A stretch of DNA of 10,881 bases from Actinomycetales bacterium UBA1416 (GCA_002304945.1 DBPQ01000062.1:11636-22516); one strand, 5' to 3'; numbered from the stretch's first letter, positions 1-8,114 are shown. Made by a program: numbers and translations. Notes: a model not told the origin generated them from the letters alone.

Positions 1-38
1 GCCCCGCCCGCTTATGTGGAGGAATCGTGAAGAGCGTT

Positions 39-103
39 GCCCTCCAGTTGAGGGCCTTGGGTGGGCCGCGATACTGTCTCCGAACCGGCACAATCGGCGT
101 GCC
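39..103 (+). promoter_or_regulatory. Putative promoter and inverted repeats upstream of the amylopullulanase gene
   Basis: A sigma70-like promoter can be drawn with -35 TTGAGG (48-53) and -10 GATACT (70-75, 16-bp spacer) or TACTGT (72-77, 18-bp spacer). Two inverted repeats flank it. GCCCTC/GAGGGC (39-44 and 50-55, 5-nt loop) overlaps the -35. GGCAC/GTGCC (87-91 and 99-103, 7-nt loop) lies just after the expected transcription start. Their positions would suit operators for a sugar-responsive repressor, but neither matches a site I recognise, and the first could be the terminator of a gene left of the window. The boxes are directly visible; their function is inferred. Confidence 0.4.
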
Positions 104-127
104 TGGGGGAGACAAAGGAAGATCACC

Positions 128-229
128 ATGTCCAGATCATCGATCGGGCGAGCGATTGCAGGGGCGGCCACCCTCGCCGTCCTGCTGTCCGGCGCCACAG
201 TCATGTCCACCGACCCCGCCACCGCGGCC
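128..229 (+). other. Signal peptide of the amylopullulanase
   Basis: Residues 1-34 have an N-region with R3 and R8, a hydrophobic core (about 9-25, containing AVLLSGATV) and a small-residue end, ATAA (31-34). Cleavage after A33 (A31-T32-A33) or A34 fits the signal peptidase I A-x-A rule. There is no lipobox Cys, so this looks like Sec export and not a lipoprotein. The mature protein then begins at the first X25-like domain. Confidence 0.85.
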
Positions 230-3200
230 ACCGACCAACTCGTCACCCTCGTGGGGGACCTTCAGGCGGAGCTCGGCTGCGACGGCGACTGGGACCCCGC
301 GTGCACCACCACGGTGTTGCCGAACACCGGTGCTGACCTCTACGCGGAGACCTTCACCGTCCCGGCCGGAAGCTGGCAGTTCAAGGTGGCCCTCGACGGA
401 AATTGGGACGTCGCGTTCCCGGCCGACAACATCCCGCTCCGGCTGGCCACGGCCACGGACGTGACCTTCCAGTTCGACGACGCCACGGACCTGGTCTCCA
501 TCGACCTCCCCGACCTGCCGGGTGGCTACGACGCCGGGACCGACGGGGCGCTCGTCTCCGCACCGGTGCGCGAGCTGGGGGAGGGCGAGACCTTCTACTT
601 CGTGCTCACCGACCGCTTCGAGAACGGCGACGCCACCAATGACGAGGGCGGCCTCACCCCGTCGGGGGACCGCCTCGCGACCGGCTTCGATCCCACCGAC
701 AAGGGCTTCTACCAGGGCGGGGACATCGCCGGCCTGAGCCAGCGCCTCGACTACATCGAGGGCCTCGGCACCACCGCCATCTGGCTCACCCCCTCGTTCA
801 AGAACAACCCCGTCCAGGGCGAGGGCGCCGACGCCTCCGCCGGCTACCACGGGTACTGGATCACCGACTTCACCCAGATCGACCCGCACCTCGGCACGAA
901 TGCCGAGCTGGAGGCGTTCATCGACGACGCCCACGCGCGGGATATCAAGGTCTACTTCGACATCATCACCAACCACACCGCGGACCTCATCGACTACGCG
1001 GAGCAGCAGTACTCCTATCGCACGATCGAGCAGTATCCCTATCGGGACGTGAATGGCGACGTCGTGGACGTCTCCGCCCTGGCCGGCACAGAGCCCTTCC
1101 CGGCGTTCAACCCCGACGCCACCTCGTTCCCCTACACCCCGGAGCGCTCGGCGGAGAACGCGATCATGGTCCCCCCCGTGCTCAATGACGTCACGCGCTA
1201 CCACAACCGCGGCGACTCGACCTGGAGCGGGGAGTCCGTCACCTTCGGCGACTTCGTCGGGCTGGATGACCTCATGACCGAGGACCCGCTCGTGGTCGAC
1301 ACCATGATCGACATCTACGAGACGTGGATGGACCTGGGGATCGACGGCTTCCGCATCGACACGGTCAAGCACGTCAACTTCGAGTTCTGGGAGGCCTTCA
1401 CCGCCGCGATCGCGGACTACGCCCTCACGACGGACGTGACCGACGAGTTCTTCACCTTCGGAGAGGTCTACGACGGCGACCCGCGGCTGCTCGCCCCCTA
1501 CGTGCGTGACACCGACATGACCTCGGTGCTCGACTTCGCCTTCCAGGGGGTCGCCCTCAGCTACGCCCGCGGCCAGAGCGCCCAGCGTCCCGCGGATCTC
1601 TTCGCCGCGGACGACTACTACACCACGGCCCACTCCTCCTCCTCGGCACTGCCGACCTTCCTCGGCAACCACGACATGGGCCGGGTGGGCTTCCTGCTCC
1701 AGGGCACGGGCGATGAGCTGTGGCGTTCCGAGTTCGCCCATGAGTTCATGTACCTGACCCGTGGTCAGCCGGTGGTCTACTACGGCGACGAGCAGGGCTT
1801 CATCGGGACCAGCCCGGACGGAACGGCGGGGAACGACAAGTGGGCCCGCCAGTCCCTGTTCGCCTCCCAGACCCCGGACTACCTCGGCCAGCCCCTCCTC
1901 ACGGGCGGAACCTATGACTCGCAGGACCGCTTCGACGAGACCAACCGGCTGTACCTACACATCGCCGACCTCGCCGCGCTGCGGGACGCCCACCCCGCTC
2001 TGGACACCGGCGCCCAGGTCGAGCTGTTCGCGGCCGACGGCGGCGGGATCTACGCCTTCGCCCGCGTCGACCGCGACAAGAAGGTCGAGTACCTGGTCGC
2101 GCTCAACAACCAGACCGATGACCTCAGCGCCTCCTTCGCGACCCTCACCCCCGGCGCCGTCTACACCCCGCTGTACGGCACCGCGACCGGCGTGACCGCG
2201 ACTGCCGACGGCGAGGTGACGCTCACCGTCCCGGCGCTCTCCGCCGTCGTCCTCAGGGCCGACCGCAAGGTCGCCGACGCGGGCGCCGAGCAGTCAATCT
2301 CGCTCACCCCGGTGGCGGGAGCCGAGCTGGCGGGCATGGTCCCCGTGACCGCCGACATCGCCGACGACCGTTGGGCGGAGACGTCCTTCTCCTTCCGGAT
2401 CGTGGGCGAGACCGCCTACCACCCGCTGGGTACGGCCGAGGATGACACCCCGCGCGTGTTCCATGACGTCAGCTCCCTGCCTGCCGGCACCCTGGTCGAG
2501 TACCGTGCCGTGACGGTGGACGCCGACGGCGCCCGCTCCGCCGCCTCCACGTTCGGGGTGGTCGGGGCCGATCTGTCCGGCGTGGTCCCGGAGCCCGAAC
2601 CGGAGCCCGAACTGGGCGTCGGCCGGACCGACCTCATCGTCAGCATCCCGGGGACTCTCAACAGCGAACTCGGATGCCCGGGCGACTGGCAGCCCGAGTG
2701 CGACGCGATCACCCTGACCCACCGAGGTGCGGGCGTTTACTCGAACACCTTCACCATCCCGGCCGGCGGCTGGGAGTACAAGATCGCGATCGGCGGCACC
2801 TGGGACGAGAACTACGGCGTGGGAGGCGTCCCGGGCGGGTCGAACGCCGCGTTCTCGCTCGACGCGGAGCAGGCCGTGACGTTCATCTACGACGACGCCA
2901 CGAAGTGGTTCACCTCGAGCGCCCAGGGCCCCCTGATCACCCTGCCCGGCTCGTTCCAGAGCGAGGTCGGCTGCCCGGGTGACTGGCAGCCCGAGTGCGT
3001 CGTCACCTCCCTGCAGGACATGGACGGCGACGGGATCTACACCTGGACCACCGCCGCCATCCCGGCCGGCTCCTACGAGGTCAAGGTTGCCCACAACCTC
3101 AGCTGGGACGAGAACTACGGGGTGGGCGGTGCGCCGGGCGGCGACAACTACGGGTTCACTGCTCCGGGCGGCAAGCCCATCACCTTCACCTACGACATCG

Positions 3201-6103
3201 ACACGCACCTCCTCACGATCGAGGTCACCGACCCGCCGATCGCGGGCGCCGGGCAGTTCCTCGGCCACTGGATCGACGCCGCCACCATCGCGTGGCCGGC
3301 AGACCTCGTCGACGAGCCCGCGAACACCGAGTGGACGCTGTACGCGGCGCCCGACGGCGGCATGGCGCTGGCCGACGGCGCGGTCACGGGCGGCACCGCC
3401 GTCGGGACGCTCACCCTCGACGAGGGTGGCCTCACGGAGAGCCAGCTCGAGAACCGCGGCCACCTGGAGGGCTTCCTCGCCCTCACGCTCGGCGGTGTCG
3501 ACCGGACGACGCTCGAGGAGGTCCTCACCGGGCAGCTCCTCGTCCTGCAGGAGGGCCCAGACGGGCCCGAGGTGTTCACCGGTCTCCAGATCCCCGGCGT
3601 CCTCGACGACCTGTACGCGGCCGACGCCCGAACGCGGGAGATCGGCGTGACGTTCGACGACGGCGCGCCCACCCTCACGCTGTGGGCGCCAACGGCCAGG
3701 GATGTCGCCCTCCACCTCTTCGAGGACGGGATCGACGCCGCCCCGACGCCCCTGCCGATGGAGCGCCAGGACGACGGCACCTGGACCATTACCGGGGAGG
3801 AGGACTGGGAGGACCTGTCCTACCTGTACGCCGTCGAGGTGTACGCCCCGACGACCGGGCAGGTCGAGGAGAACCTCGTCACCGACCCGTACTCGGTGGG
3901 GCTCACCCTGAACTCCACCCACTCGGTGCTCGTCGACCTCGACTCCGAGGACTGGATGCCCGAGCTGTGGCTGGACGCACAGGGCCCGGACATCGCCCAG
4001 TTCGCGGACCGCACGATCTACGAGCTGCACATCCGCGACTTCTCCATCTCCGACGAGACGGTTCCCGAGGACCTGCGCGGCACCTACGCCGCCTTCGCCC
4101 TCGACGGGACGGACGGCACGGCGCACCTGCGCGAACTGGCGGAGGCCGGGATGAACACCCTGCACCTCCTGCCGTCCTTCGACATCGCCACGATCCCGGA
4201 GGACCGGGATGACCAGCTCGTCCCGGACATCCCGACGGACGCGGCGCCGGACTCGGAGGAGCAGCAGGCGGCGGTGACCGCGGTGGCCGACCAGGACGCC
4301 TTCAACTGGGGCTACGACCCGTTCCACTTCAACGTTCCCGAGGGCAGCTACGCCTCGGCGGGCAACCAGGACGGCGGGGATCGCGTCGCGGAGTTCCGCC
4401 TCATGGTGGGCGGGATCCATGACCTCGGCTACGACGTCGTCCTGGACGAGGTGTTCAACCACACCGCCCAGTCCGGGCAGGGGGAGAAGTCGGTGCTCGA
4501 CAAGGTTGTGCCCGGGTACTACCACCGCCTCAACCTCACCGGCGCGGTGGAGACCTCCACCTGCTGCCAGAACATCGCCACCGAGCACGAGATGGCCGAG
4601 CAGCTGATGGTGGACTCCGTCGTGACCTGGGCGGCCGACTACCACGTCGACGGCTTCCGGTTCGACCTCATGGGCCACCACAGCCGCGACAACATGGAGG
4701 CCGTGCGGGCCGCCCTCGACGAGCTGACGCTCGAGGAGGACGGAGTCGACGGGAAGTCCATGTACCTCTACGGCGAGGGCTGGAACTTCGGGGAGGTGGC
4801 GGACAACGCCCGCTTCCTCCAGGCCACCCAGGGCCAGCTCGACGGCACCGGGATCGGGGCGTTCAACGACCGTCTGCGGGACGCCGTCCACGGCGGCGGC
4901 CCGTTCGACGCCGACAAGCGCGAGTTCCAGGGCTTCGGCACCGGGCTGTACACCGACCCCAACGGGATCAGCACGCGGACCGAGGACGAGCAGCTCGCCG
5001 ACCTGCTCCACCGCACCGACCTGGTGCGGCTGGGCATGGCGGGCAACCTGAGGGACTACTCGTTCCTCACCAGCGCCGGCGAGGTGCAGTCCGGCGCCGA
5101 ACTCGACTACAACGGGCAACCGGCGGGCTACGCCACCGAGCCCCACGAATCGGTGAACTACGTGGACGCCCACGACAACGAGACCCTCTACGACCTCGGG
5201 GTGTGGAAGCTGCCCACGGACACCACCATGGACGACAGGATCCGGATGAACACGCTGTCGCTCGCGACCGTGGCACTCGGCCAGTCGCCGTCGTTCTGGC
5301 ACGCGGGGACCGACCTGCTGCGCTCGAAGTCCCTGGACCGCGACTCGTACAACTCGGGCGACTGGTTCAACACGCTCGACTGGTCCATGCAGTCGAACAA
5401 CTTCGGCGTGGGCCTCCCGCCCGCGGAGAAGAACGCCGAGAAGTGGGACCTCATGCGCCCGCTGCTCGCCGACTCCGCGCTCACGCCGGCGCCGGGCGAC
5501 ATCGCGGCGTCCAGCGCCCAGGCCACCGACCTGCTCCGCCTGCGCAGCTCGTCCAACCTGTTCACGCTGGGGAGCGCCGCGGCCATCACGGAGAAGGTCT
5601 CCTTCCCGAACGGCGGAGCGGACGCGACGCCGGGCCTGCTCGTGATGCGCGTCGACGACACGGTGGGTGCCGACTCCGACCCGGCGCTCGACGGCCTGCT
5701 CGTGGTGTTCAACGCGTCCGACGAGCCGATCGCGGAGCCCATCGACGGGATGGCGGGCGCCCGCCTCGCCCTCCACGAGGTCCAGGCCACCGGTTCCGAC
5801 GACGTCGTCAAGGCGACGGCGTGGGACGCCACCACGGGCACGGTCACCATCCCGGCCCGGACTGTCGCGGTGCTGGTCGACGACCAGCCCGGTGGCGAGC
5901 CGACGCCGGCCCCGACCGGCGAGCCGACGGCGACGCCCACGGAGACGTCGTCGCCCACCGGGGGTCCGACCGCTGGTCCGACGACGCCCGGTGGCGACAT
6001 GCCGGACACCGGCGTCGACGGTCTCCTCGCGATCGTCGCGCTGGCCCTGGTCGGGCTCGGCCTCGTGGGGCTCGGCATCCGGCGACGGGCGGCCGCCGGC
6101 TGA
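128..6103 (+). CDS. Secreted, cell-wall-anchored amylopullulanase (GH13 alpha-amylase fused to GH13 pullulanase)
   Basis: This 1991-residue surface enzyme should cut alpha-1,4 links with its first catalytic domain and alpha-1,6 branch links of starch, glycogen or pullulan with its second. The ATG at 128 is chosen because AAAGGAAG (114-121) lies 6 nt upstream and a signal peptide follows at once (residues 1 to 33 or 34). Domains in order: X25-like starch-binding (38-125); GH13 amylase (about 154-640) with DIITNH (278-283), nucleophile D411 in GFRID, acid/base E446 in FGEV and D516 in GNHD; its C-terminal beta domain (to about 716); an Ig/FnIII-like stretch (722-815); a PEPEPEPE linker (821-828); X25-like domains 2 and 3 (835-931, 935-1033); pullulanase N2 (about 1040-1165); CBM48 (1172-1275); pullulanase GH13 with FNWGYDP (1392-1398), DEVFNH (1440-1445), D1513, E1550 and D1683; pullulanase C-terminal domain (to about 1919); Pro/Thr linker; MPDTG anchor (1958-1962). 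Both active sites look intact. The fusion resembles bifidobacterial ApuB-type enzymes. TGA is followed in frame by a second TGA. Confidence 0.95.
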   Translation: MSRSSIGRAIAGAATLAVLLSGATVMSTDPATAATDQLVTLVGDLQAELGCDGDWDPACTTTVLPNTGADLYAETFTVPAGSWQFKVALDGNWDVAFPADNIPLRLATATDVTFQFDDATDLVSIDLPDLPGGYDAGTDGALVSAPVRELGEGETFYFVLTDRFENGDATNDEGGLTPSGDRLATGFDPTDKGFYQGGDIAGLSQRLDYIEGLGTTAIWLTPSFKNNPVQGEGADASAGYHGYWITDFTQIDPHLGTNAELEAFIDDAHARDIKVYFDIITNHTADLIDYAEQQYSYRTIEQYPYRDVNGDVVDVSALAGTEPFPAFNPDATSFPYTPERSAENAIMVPPVLNDVTRYHNRGDSTWSGESVTFGDFVGLDDLMTEDPLVVDTMIDIYETWMDLGIDGFRIDTVKHVNFEFWEAFTAAIADYALTTDVTDEFFTFGEVYDGDPRLLAPYVRDTDMTSVLDFAFQGVALSYARGQSAQRPADLFAADDYYTTAHSSSSALPTFLGNHDMGRVGFLLQGTGDELWRSEFAHEFMYLTRGQPVVYYGDEQGFIGTSPDGTAGNDKWARQSLFASQTPDYLGQPLLTGGTYDSQDRFDETNRLYLHIADLAALRDAHPALDTGAQVELFAADGGGIYAFARVDRDKKVEYLVALNNQTDDLSASFATLTPGAVYTPLYGTATGVTATADGEVTLTVPALSAVVLRADRKVADAGAEQSISLTPVAGAELAGMVPVTADIADDRWAETSFSFRIVGETAYHPLGTAEDDTPRVFHDVSSLPAGTLVEYRAVTVDADGARSAASTFGVVGADLSGVVPEPEPEPELGVGRTDLIVSIPGTLNSELGCPGDWQPECDAITLTHRGAGVYSNTFTIPAGGWEYKIAIGGTWDENYGVGGVPGGSNAAFSLDAEQAVTFIYDDATKWFTSSAQGPLITLPGSFQSEVGCPGDWQPECVVTSLQDMDGDGIYTWTTAAIPAGSYEVKVAHNLSWDENYGVGGAPGGDNYGFTAPGGKPITFTYDIDTHLLTIEVTDPPIAGAGQFLGHWIDAATIAWPADLVDEPANTEWTLYAAPDGGMALADGAVTGGTAVGTLTLDEGGLTESQLENRGHLEGFLALTLGGVDRTTLEEVLTGQLLVLQEGPDGPEVFTGLQIPGVLDDLYAADARTREIGVTFDDGAPTLTLWAPTARDVALHLFEDGIDAAPTPLPMERQDDGTWTITGEEDWEDLSYLYAVEVYAPTTGQVEENLVTDPYSVGLTLNSTHSVLVDLDSEDWMPELWLDAQGPDIAQFADRTIYELHIRDFSISDETVPEDLRGTYAAFALDGTDGTAHLRELAEAGMNTLHLLPSFDIATIPEDRDDQLVPDIPTDAAPDSEEQQAAVTAVADQDAFNWGYDPFHFNVPEGSYASAGNQDGGDRVAEFRLMVGGIHDLGYDVVLDEVFNHTAQSGQGEKSVLDKVVPGYYHRLNLTGAVETSTCCQNIATEHEMAEQLMVDSVVTWAADYHVDGFRFDLMGHHSRDNMEAVRAALDELTLEEDGVDGKSMYLYGEGWNFGEVADNARFLQATQGQLDGTGIGAFNDRLRDAVHGGGPFDADKREFQGFGTGLYTDPNGISTRTEDEQLADLLHRTDLVRLGMAGNLRDYSFLTSAGEVQSGAELDYNGQPAGYATEPHESVNYVDAHDNETLYDLGVWKLPTDTTMDDRIRMNTLSLATVALGQSPSFWHAGTDLLRSKSLDRDSYNSGDWFNTLDWSMQSNNFGVGLPPAEKNAEKWDLMRPLLADSALTPAPGDIAASSAQATDLLRLRSSSNLFTLGSAAAITEKVSFPNGGADATPGLLVMRVDDTVGADSDPALDGLLVVFNASDEPIAEPIDGMAGARLALHEVQATGSDDVVKATAWDATTGTVTIPARTVAVLVDDQPGGEPTPAPTGEPTATPTETSSPTGGPTAGPTTPGGDMPDTGVDGLLAIVALALVGLGLVGLGIRRRAAAG
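2630..3226 (+). repeat. Tandem duplicated X25-like starch-binding domains inside the amylopullulanase
   Basis: Two adjacent domains of about 97-99 residues share GCPGDWQPEC (around 2672 and 2970) and SWDENYGVGG or TWDENYGVGG (around 2800 and 3103). The DNA is also alike: near-identical blocks of about 28 bases recur 297 bases apart and a second block recurs 303 bases apart, so one copy has a two-codon insertion. The related first copy near the N-terminus (residues 38-125) is more diverged (GCDGDWDPAC). Each copy keeps a Cys pair eight residues apart, likely a disulfide. The X25 family name comes from recall of bacterial pullulanase modules, not from a search. Confidence 0.8.
5891..6100 (+). 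other. Pro/Thr-rich wall spanner and LPXTG-like sortase signal (MPDTG)
   Basis: Residues 1922-1957 are rich in Pro, Thr and Gly with PT repeats, as in wall-spanning linkers. MPDTG (1958-1962) follows, then a hydrophobic segment (about 1966-1984) and a positive tail, RRRAAAG (1985-1991). This is the three-part layout of a sortase substrate. The first motif residue is Met and not the usual Leu. By the family rule a sortase would cut between T1961 and G1962 and join the enzyme to peptidoglycan. No sortase gene lies in the window. Confidence 0.8.
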
Positions 6104-6118
6104 TGATCGACCGAGGCC

Positions 6119-6157
6119 AGGAGGGGGCGCCCCCGCGGGAGTGCCCCCTCCGTCCTG
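6119..6157. terminator. Hairpin between the convergent ends of the amylopullulanase gene and purU
   Basis: GGAGGGGGC (6120-6128) pairs with GCCCCCTCC (6143-6151), a 9-bp GC stem with a 14-nt loop. It can be lengthened past a bulge by CAGGA-like bases on the left and TCCTG (6153-6157) on the right. There is no T-run on either side, which is common for GC-rich actinobacterial terminators. The stem sits in the 66-base gap between two converging genes, so it could stop transcription from both sides. Confidence 0.7.
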
Positions 6158-6169
6158 TCGGGAGGCCGA

Positions 6170-7012
6170 TCAGGCGAAGACGACCGTCCTCGTGCCGTTC
6201 AGGAGCACCCGGTGCTCGGCGTGCCAGCGCACGGCTCGGGCCAGCACCCGGCGCTCGACGTCCTGCCCCTGGGCCACGAATTCCGCGACCGAGTCGGAGT
6301 GCGTCACCCGCGCGACGTCCTGCTCGATGATGGGCCCCTCGTCGAGATCCGGGGTCACGTAGTGCGCGGTGGCGCCGATGAGCTTCACCCCGCGGGCGTG
6401 GGCCTGTGCGTACGGGCGCGCCCCCTTGAACGACGGAAGGAAGGAGTGGTGGATGTTGATCACGCGGCCCGGCAACTCCCGGCACACCTCGTCGGAGAGG
6501 ATCTGCATGTACCGGGCCAGCACCACGAGCTCCACGTCGAGTTCGCGGACGAGCTGCAGCAGCCGCTCCTCCGCCGCGGCCTTCGTCTCACGGGTGACGG
6601 GTACGTGGTGGAAGGGCACACGGTGGAACTCCGCCTCCGGTGCGAGGTCCGGATGGTTCGCGACCACCCCGACGACCTCCACGGGAAGGAGCCCCTCCCG
6701 GGCGCGGAAGAGGAGGTCGGAGAGACAGTGCGCCTCCCGCGACGCCATGAGCAGCGTTCTCACCGGCCGCCCGACCACGTCGAGGGACCACGTCATGCCC
6801 AGCTGGGTGGAGAGCACGGTCAGGGAGGCGCGCAGGCCGTCCTCGTCGGTCACCTCCGCGGCCTGCACCCGCATCAGGAACTGCCCGGAGTCCACATCCC
6901 CGAACTGCTGGGACTCGGTGATGTTGCCTCCGGCCCGGGCGATCGCGCCCGTGACGGCGTGCACGATCCCGCGTTGGTCGGGGCAGGAGAGAGTGAGGAC
7001 GAGTTCGGTCAC
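6170..7012 (-). CDS. purU: Formyltetrahydrofolate deformylase
   Basis: PurU hydrolyses 10-formyl-THF to formate and THF in the cytoplasm, balancing the folate one-carbon pool and feeding formate to purine synthesis. From the GTG at 7012 the protein has 280 residues, normal for the family. An N-terminal ACT domain (about 3-75, with SCPDQRGIVHAVTGAIARAGG) is followed by a formyltransferase-fold domain (about 84-265). The catalytic Asn-His-Asp triad is present: N186 and H188 in the NIHHSFLPSFKGARPY block, and D224 in LDEGPI. An in-frame GTG two codons earlier (7018) is the other possible start. I prefer 7012 because homologues usually begin MTxLVLTLSCPD and because a -10-like TAGCCT ends six bases before it, as in leaderless mRNAs. 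It is divergent from mdh and is not part of the riboswitch-led glyA-folD operon. Confidence 0.95.
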   Translation of the reverse strand: MTELVLTLSCPDQRGIVHAVTGAIARAGGNITESQQFGDVDSGQFLMRVQAAEVTDEDGLRASLTVLSTQLGMTWSLDVVGRPVRTLLMASREAHCLSDLLFRAREGLLPVEVVGVVANHPDLAPEAEFHRVPFHHVPVTRETKAAAEERLLQLVRELDVELVVLARYMQILSDEVCRELPGRVINIHHSFLPSFKGARPYAQAHARGVKLIGATAHYVTPDLDEGPIIEQDVARVTHSDSVAEFVAQGQDVERRVLARAVRWHAEHRVLLNGTRTVVFA

Positions 7013-7018
7013 TCGCAC

Positions 7019-7024
7019 AGGCTA
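7019..7024 (-). promoter_or_regulatory. Putative -10 box for leaderless purU transcript
   Basis: On the minus strand TAGCCT (7024-7019) fits the actinobacterial -10 pattern TANNNT. Six bases separate it from the GTG at 7012, so transcription could start at that codon and give an mRNA with no 5' leader. No good Shine-Dalgarno precedes either candidate GTG; GGCGGA is the nearest. I see no clear -35. Position and pattern are visible; leaderless use is inferred. Confidence 0.45.
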
Positions 7025-7087
7025 TCCGCCACGCGGGCCGGAGCGTGGGTGGGACCAAGTGCCGAGCCGGGACGGGGTGGTGGTGGC

Positions 7088-7120
7088 TAAGGTTGGGGGA
7101 GACGTCAACCGACAAGGAGA
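7088..7120 (+). promoter_or_regulatory. Putative mdh -10 box and ribosome binding site
   Basis: TAAGGT (7088-7093) fits the TANNNT -10 pattern and would place the start near 7100, giving a leader of about 25 nt. AAGGAGA (7114-7120) is a strong Shine-Dalgarno 4 nt before the ATG at 7125. No convincing -35 is visible. The 112-base purU-mdh gap must hold both divergent promoters. Confidence 0.5.
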
Positions 7121-7124
7121 AGCG

Positions 7125-8114
7125 ATGGCCACCAGCCCCGTCACCGTCACAGTCACCGGTGCCGCCGGACAGATCGGGTACGCCCTGCTGTTCCGCACGG
7201 CAGCCGGGGACCTGCTCGGGCCCAACACCCCCGTCCGCCTGAAACTGCTGGAGATCCCGCAGGCGATGAAGGCCGCTGAGGGCAACGCGATGGAGCTCGA
7301 TGACTGCGCGTTCGACCTCCTCGAGGACGTCGAGGTCTACGACGACCCCGCCCAGGCGTTCGACGGCACCAACGTCGCACTCCTGGTCGGTGCTCGTCCC
7401 CGGACCGCCGGCATGGAGCGTGCGGATCTGCTCGAGGCCAATGGTGGAATCTTCGGGCCTCAGGGCCGCGCGATCAACGACAACGCCGCGGGGGACGTCA
7501 AGGTGCTCGTGGTCGGCAATCCGGCCAACACGAACGCCCTCATCGCCTCGAACCACGCGCCGGACGTCCCGGCCGATCGCTTCACCGCGATGATGCGCCT
7601 GGACCACAACCGCGCGATCCGGCAGTTGTCCATGAAGACGGGCGTCCACGCCACCGAGATCAAGAAGCTCACCGTGTGGGGCAACCACTCCGCCTCGCAG
7701 GTCCCGGACCTCTCGTACACCGAGGTCAAGCGCCGGCCGGCCATGGAGTACGTCGACCAGGAGTGGATCGACAACGAGTTCATCCCCACCGTCGCCAACC
7801 GTGGTGCGGAGATCATCAAGGTGCGCGGCGGCTCCTCCGTGGCCTCCGCTGCCAACGCCGCGCTCGACCACATGCACGACTGGGTCAACGGCACCCCGCT
7901 CGACGACTGGGTGTCCGTCGGCCTCATGTCCGACGGCTCGTACGGCATCCCCGAGGGCATCATCTCCGGGTTCCCCGCCCACTCCCGCTGGGGCGACTGG
8001 CAGATCGTGCAGGGCATCGAGATCAACGACGCGAACCGCTCCCGCATCGACAGGTCGGTCGAGGAACTCATCAACGAGCGTGAGATGTGCCGCACGCTCG
8101 GTCTCATCAGCTGA
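7125..8114 (+). CDS. mdh: Malate dehydrogenase
   Basis: This enzyme interconverts malate and oxaloacetate with NAD in the cytoplasm, as part of the TCA cycle. It has 329 residues, the usual length of the actinobacterial/cytosolic-like MDH group. The N-terminal Rossmann fold opens with TGAAGQIG (11-18), and acidic E43 near the end of the second strand fits NAD preference. Substrate and catalytic residues are visible: R93 and R99 (GARPRTAGMERADLL), N132 (GNPANTN), the D160-H188 proton relay (RLDHNRA and WGNHS) and R163. The ATG at 7125 is supported by a strong Shine-Dalgarno. The same frame is open far upstream with no homology, so that extension is not used. It stands alone: divergent from purU and closed by a strong hairpin. 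Confidence 0.98.
   Translation: MATSPVTVTVTGAAGQIGYALLFRTAAGDLLGPNTPVRLKLLEIPQAMKAAEGNAMELDDCAFDLLEDVEVYDDPAQAFDGTNVALLVGARPRTAGMERADLLEANGGIFGPQGRAINDNAAGDVKVLVVGNPANTNALIASNHAPDVPADRFTAMMRLDHNRAIRQLSMKTGVHATEIKKLTVWGNHSASQVPDLSYTEVKRRPAMEYVDQEWIDNEFIPTVANRGAEIIKVRGGSSVASAANAALDHMHDWVNGTPLDDWVSVGLMSDGSYGIPEGIISGFPAHSRWGDWQIVQGIEINDANRSRIDRSVEELINEREMCRTLGLIS

Noticed and set aside
14..127. 38-codon N-terminal extension of the amylopullulanase from an ATG at 14
   Set aside because: It would bury the signal peptide behind a charged stretch and would lie upstream of the proposed promoter, whereas the ATG at 128 has a good Shine-Dalgarno and an immediate signal sequence.
27..464. GTG start at 27 preceded by a well-spaced GGAGG (18-22), as a possible leader peptide or gene
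   Set aside because: It runs out of frame into the signal-peptide and X25 coding region, the product is Arg/Pro-rich with no motif, and it lies upstream of the proposed promoter. It may be chance, or related to a gene left of the window.
137..1741. Minus-strand open frame of 534 codons opposite the amylase domain
   Set aside because: Same low-complexity V/G/R/E pattern as other antisense frames in GC-rich DNA, and no family signature.
2294..5776. Very long open frame (1160 codons) on the minus strand across the amylopullulanase gene
   Set aside because: It lies opposite a gene with clear domains and intact active sites. Its translation is rich in Arg, Val, Gly and Glu with no recognisable motif, as expected for the antisense of GC-rich codons. 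No Shine-Dalgarno or promoter was seen.
6369..7124. Long N-terminal extension in frame with mdh
   Set aside because: The extension is antisense to purU, has no homology, and the ATG at 7125 has a strong Shine-Dalgarno followed directly by the Rossmann TGAAGQIG motif.
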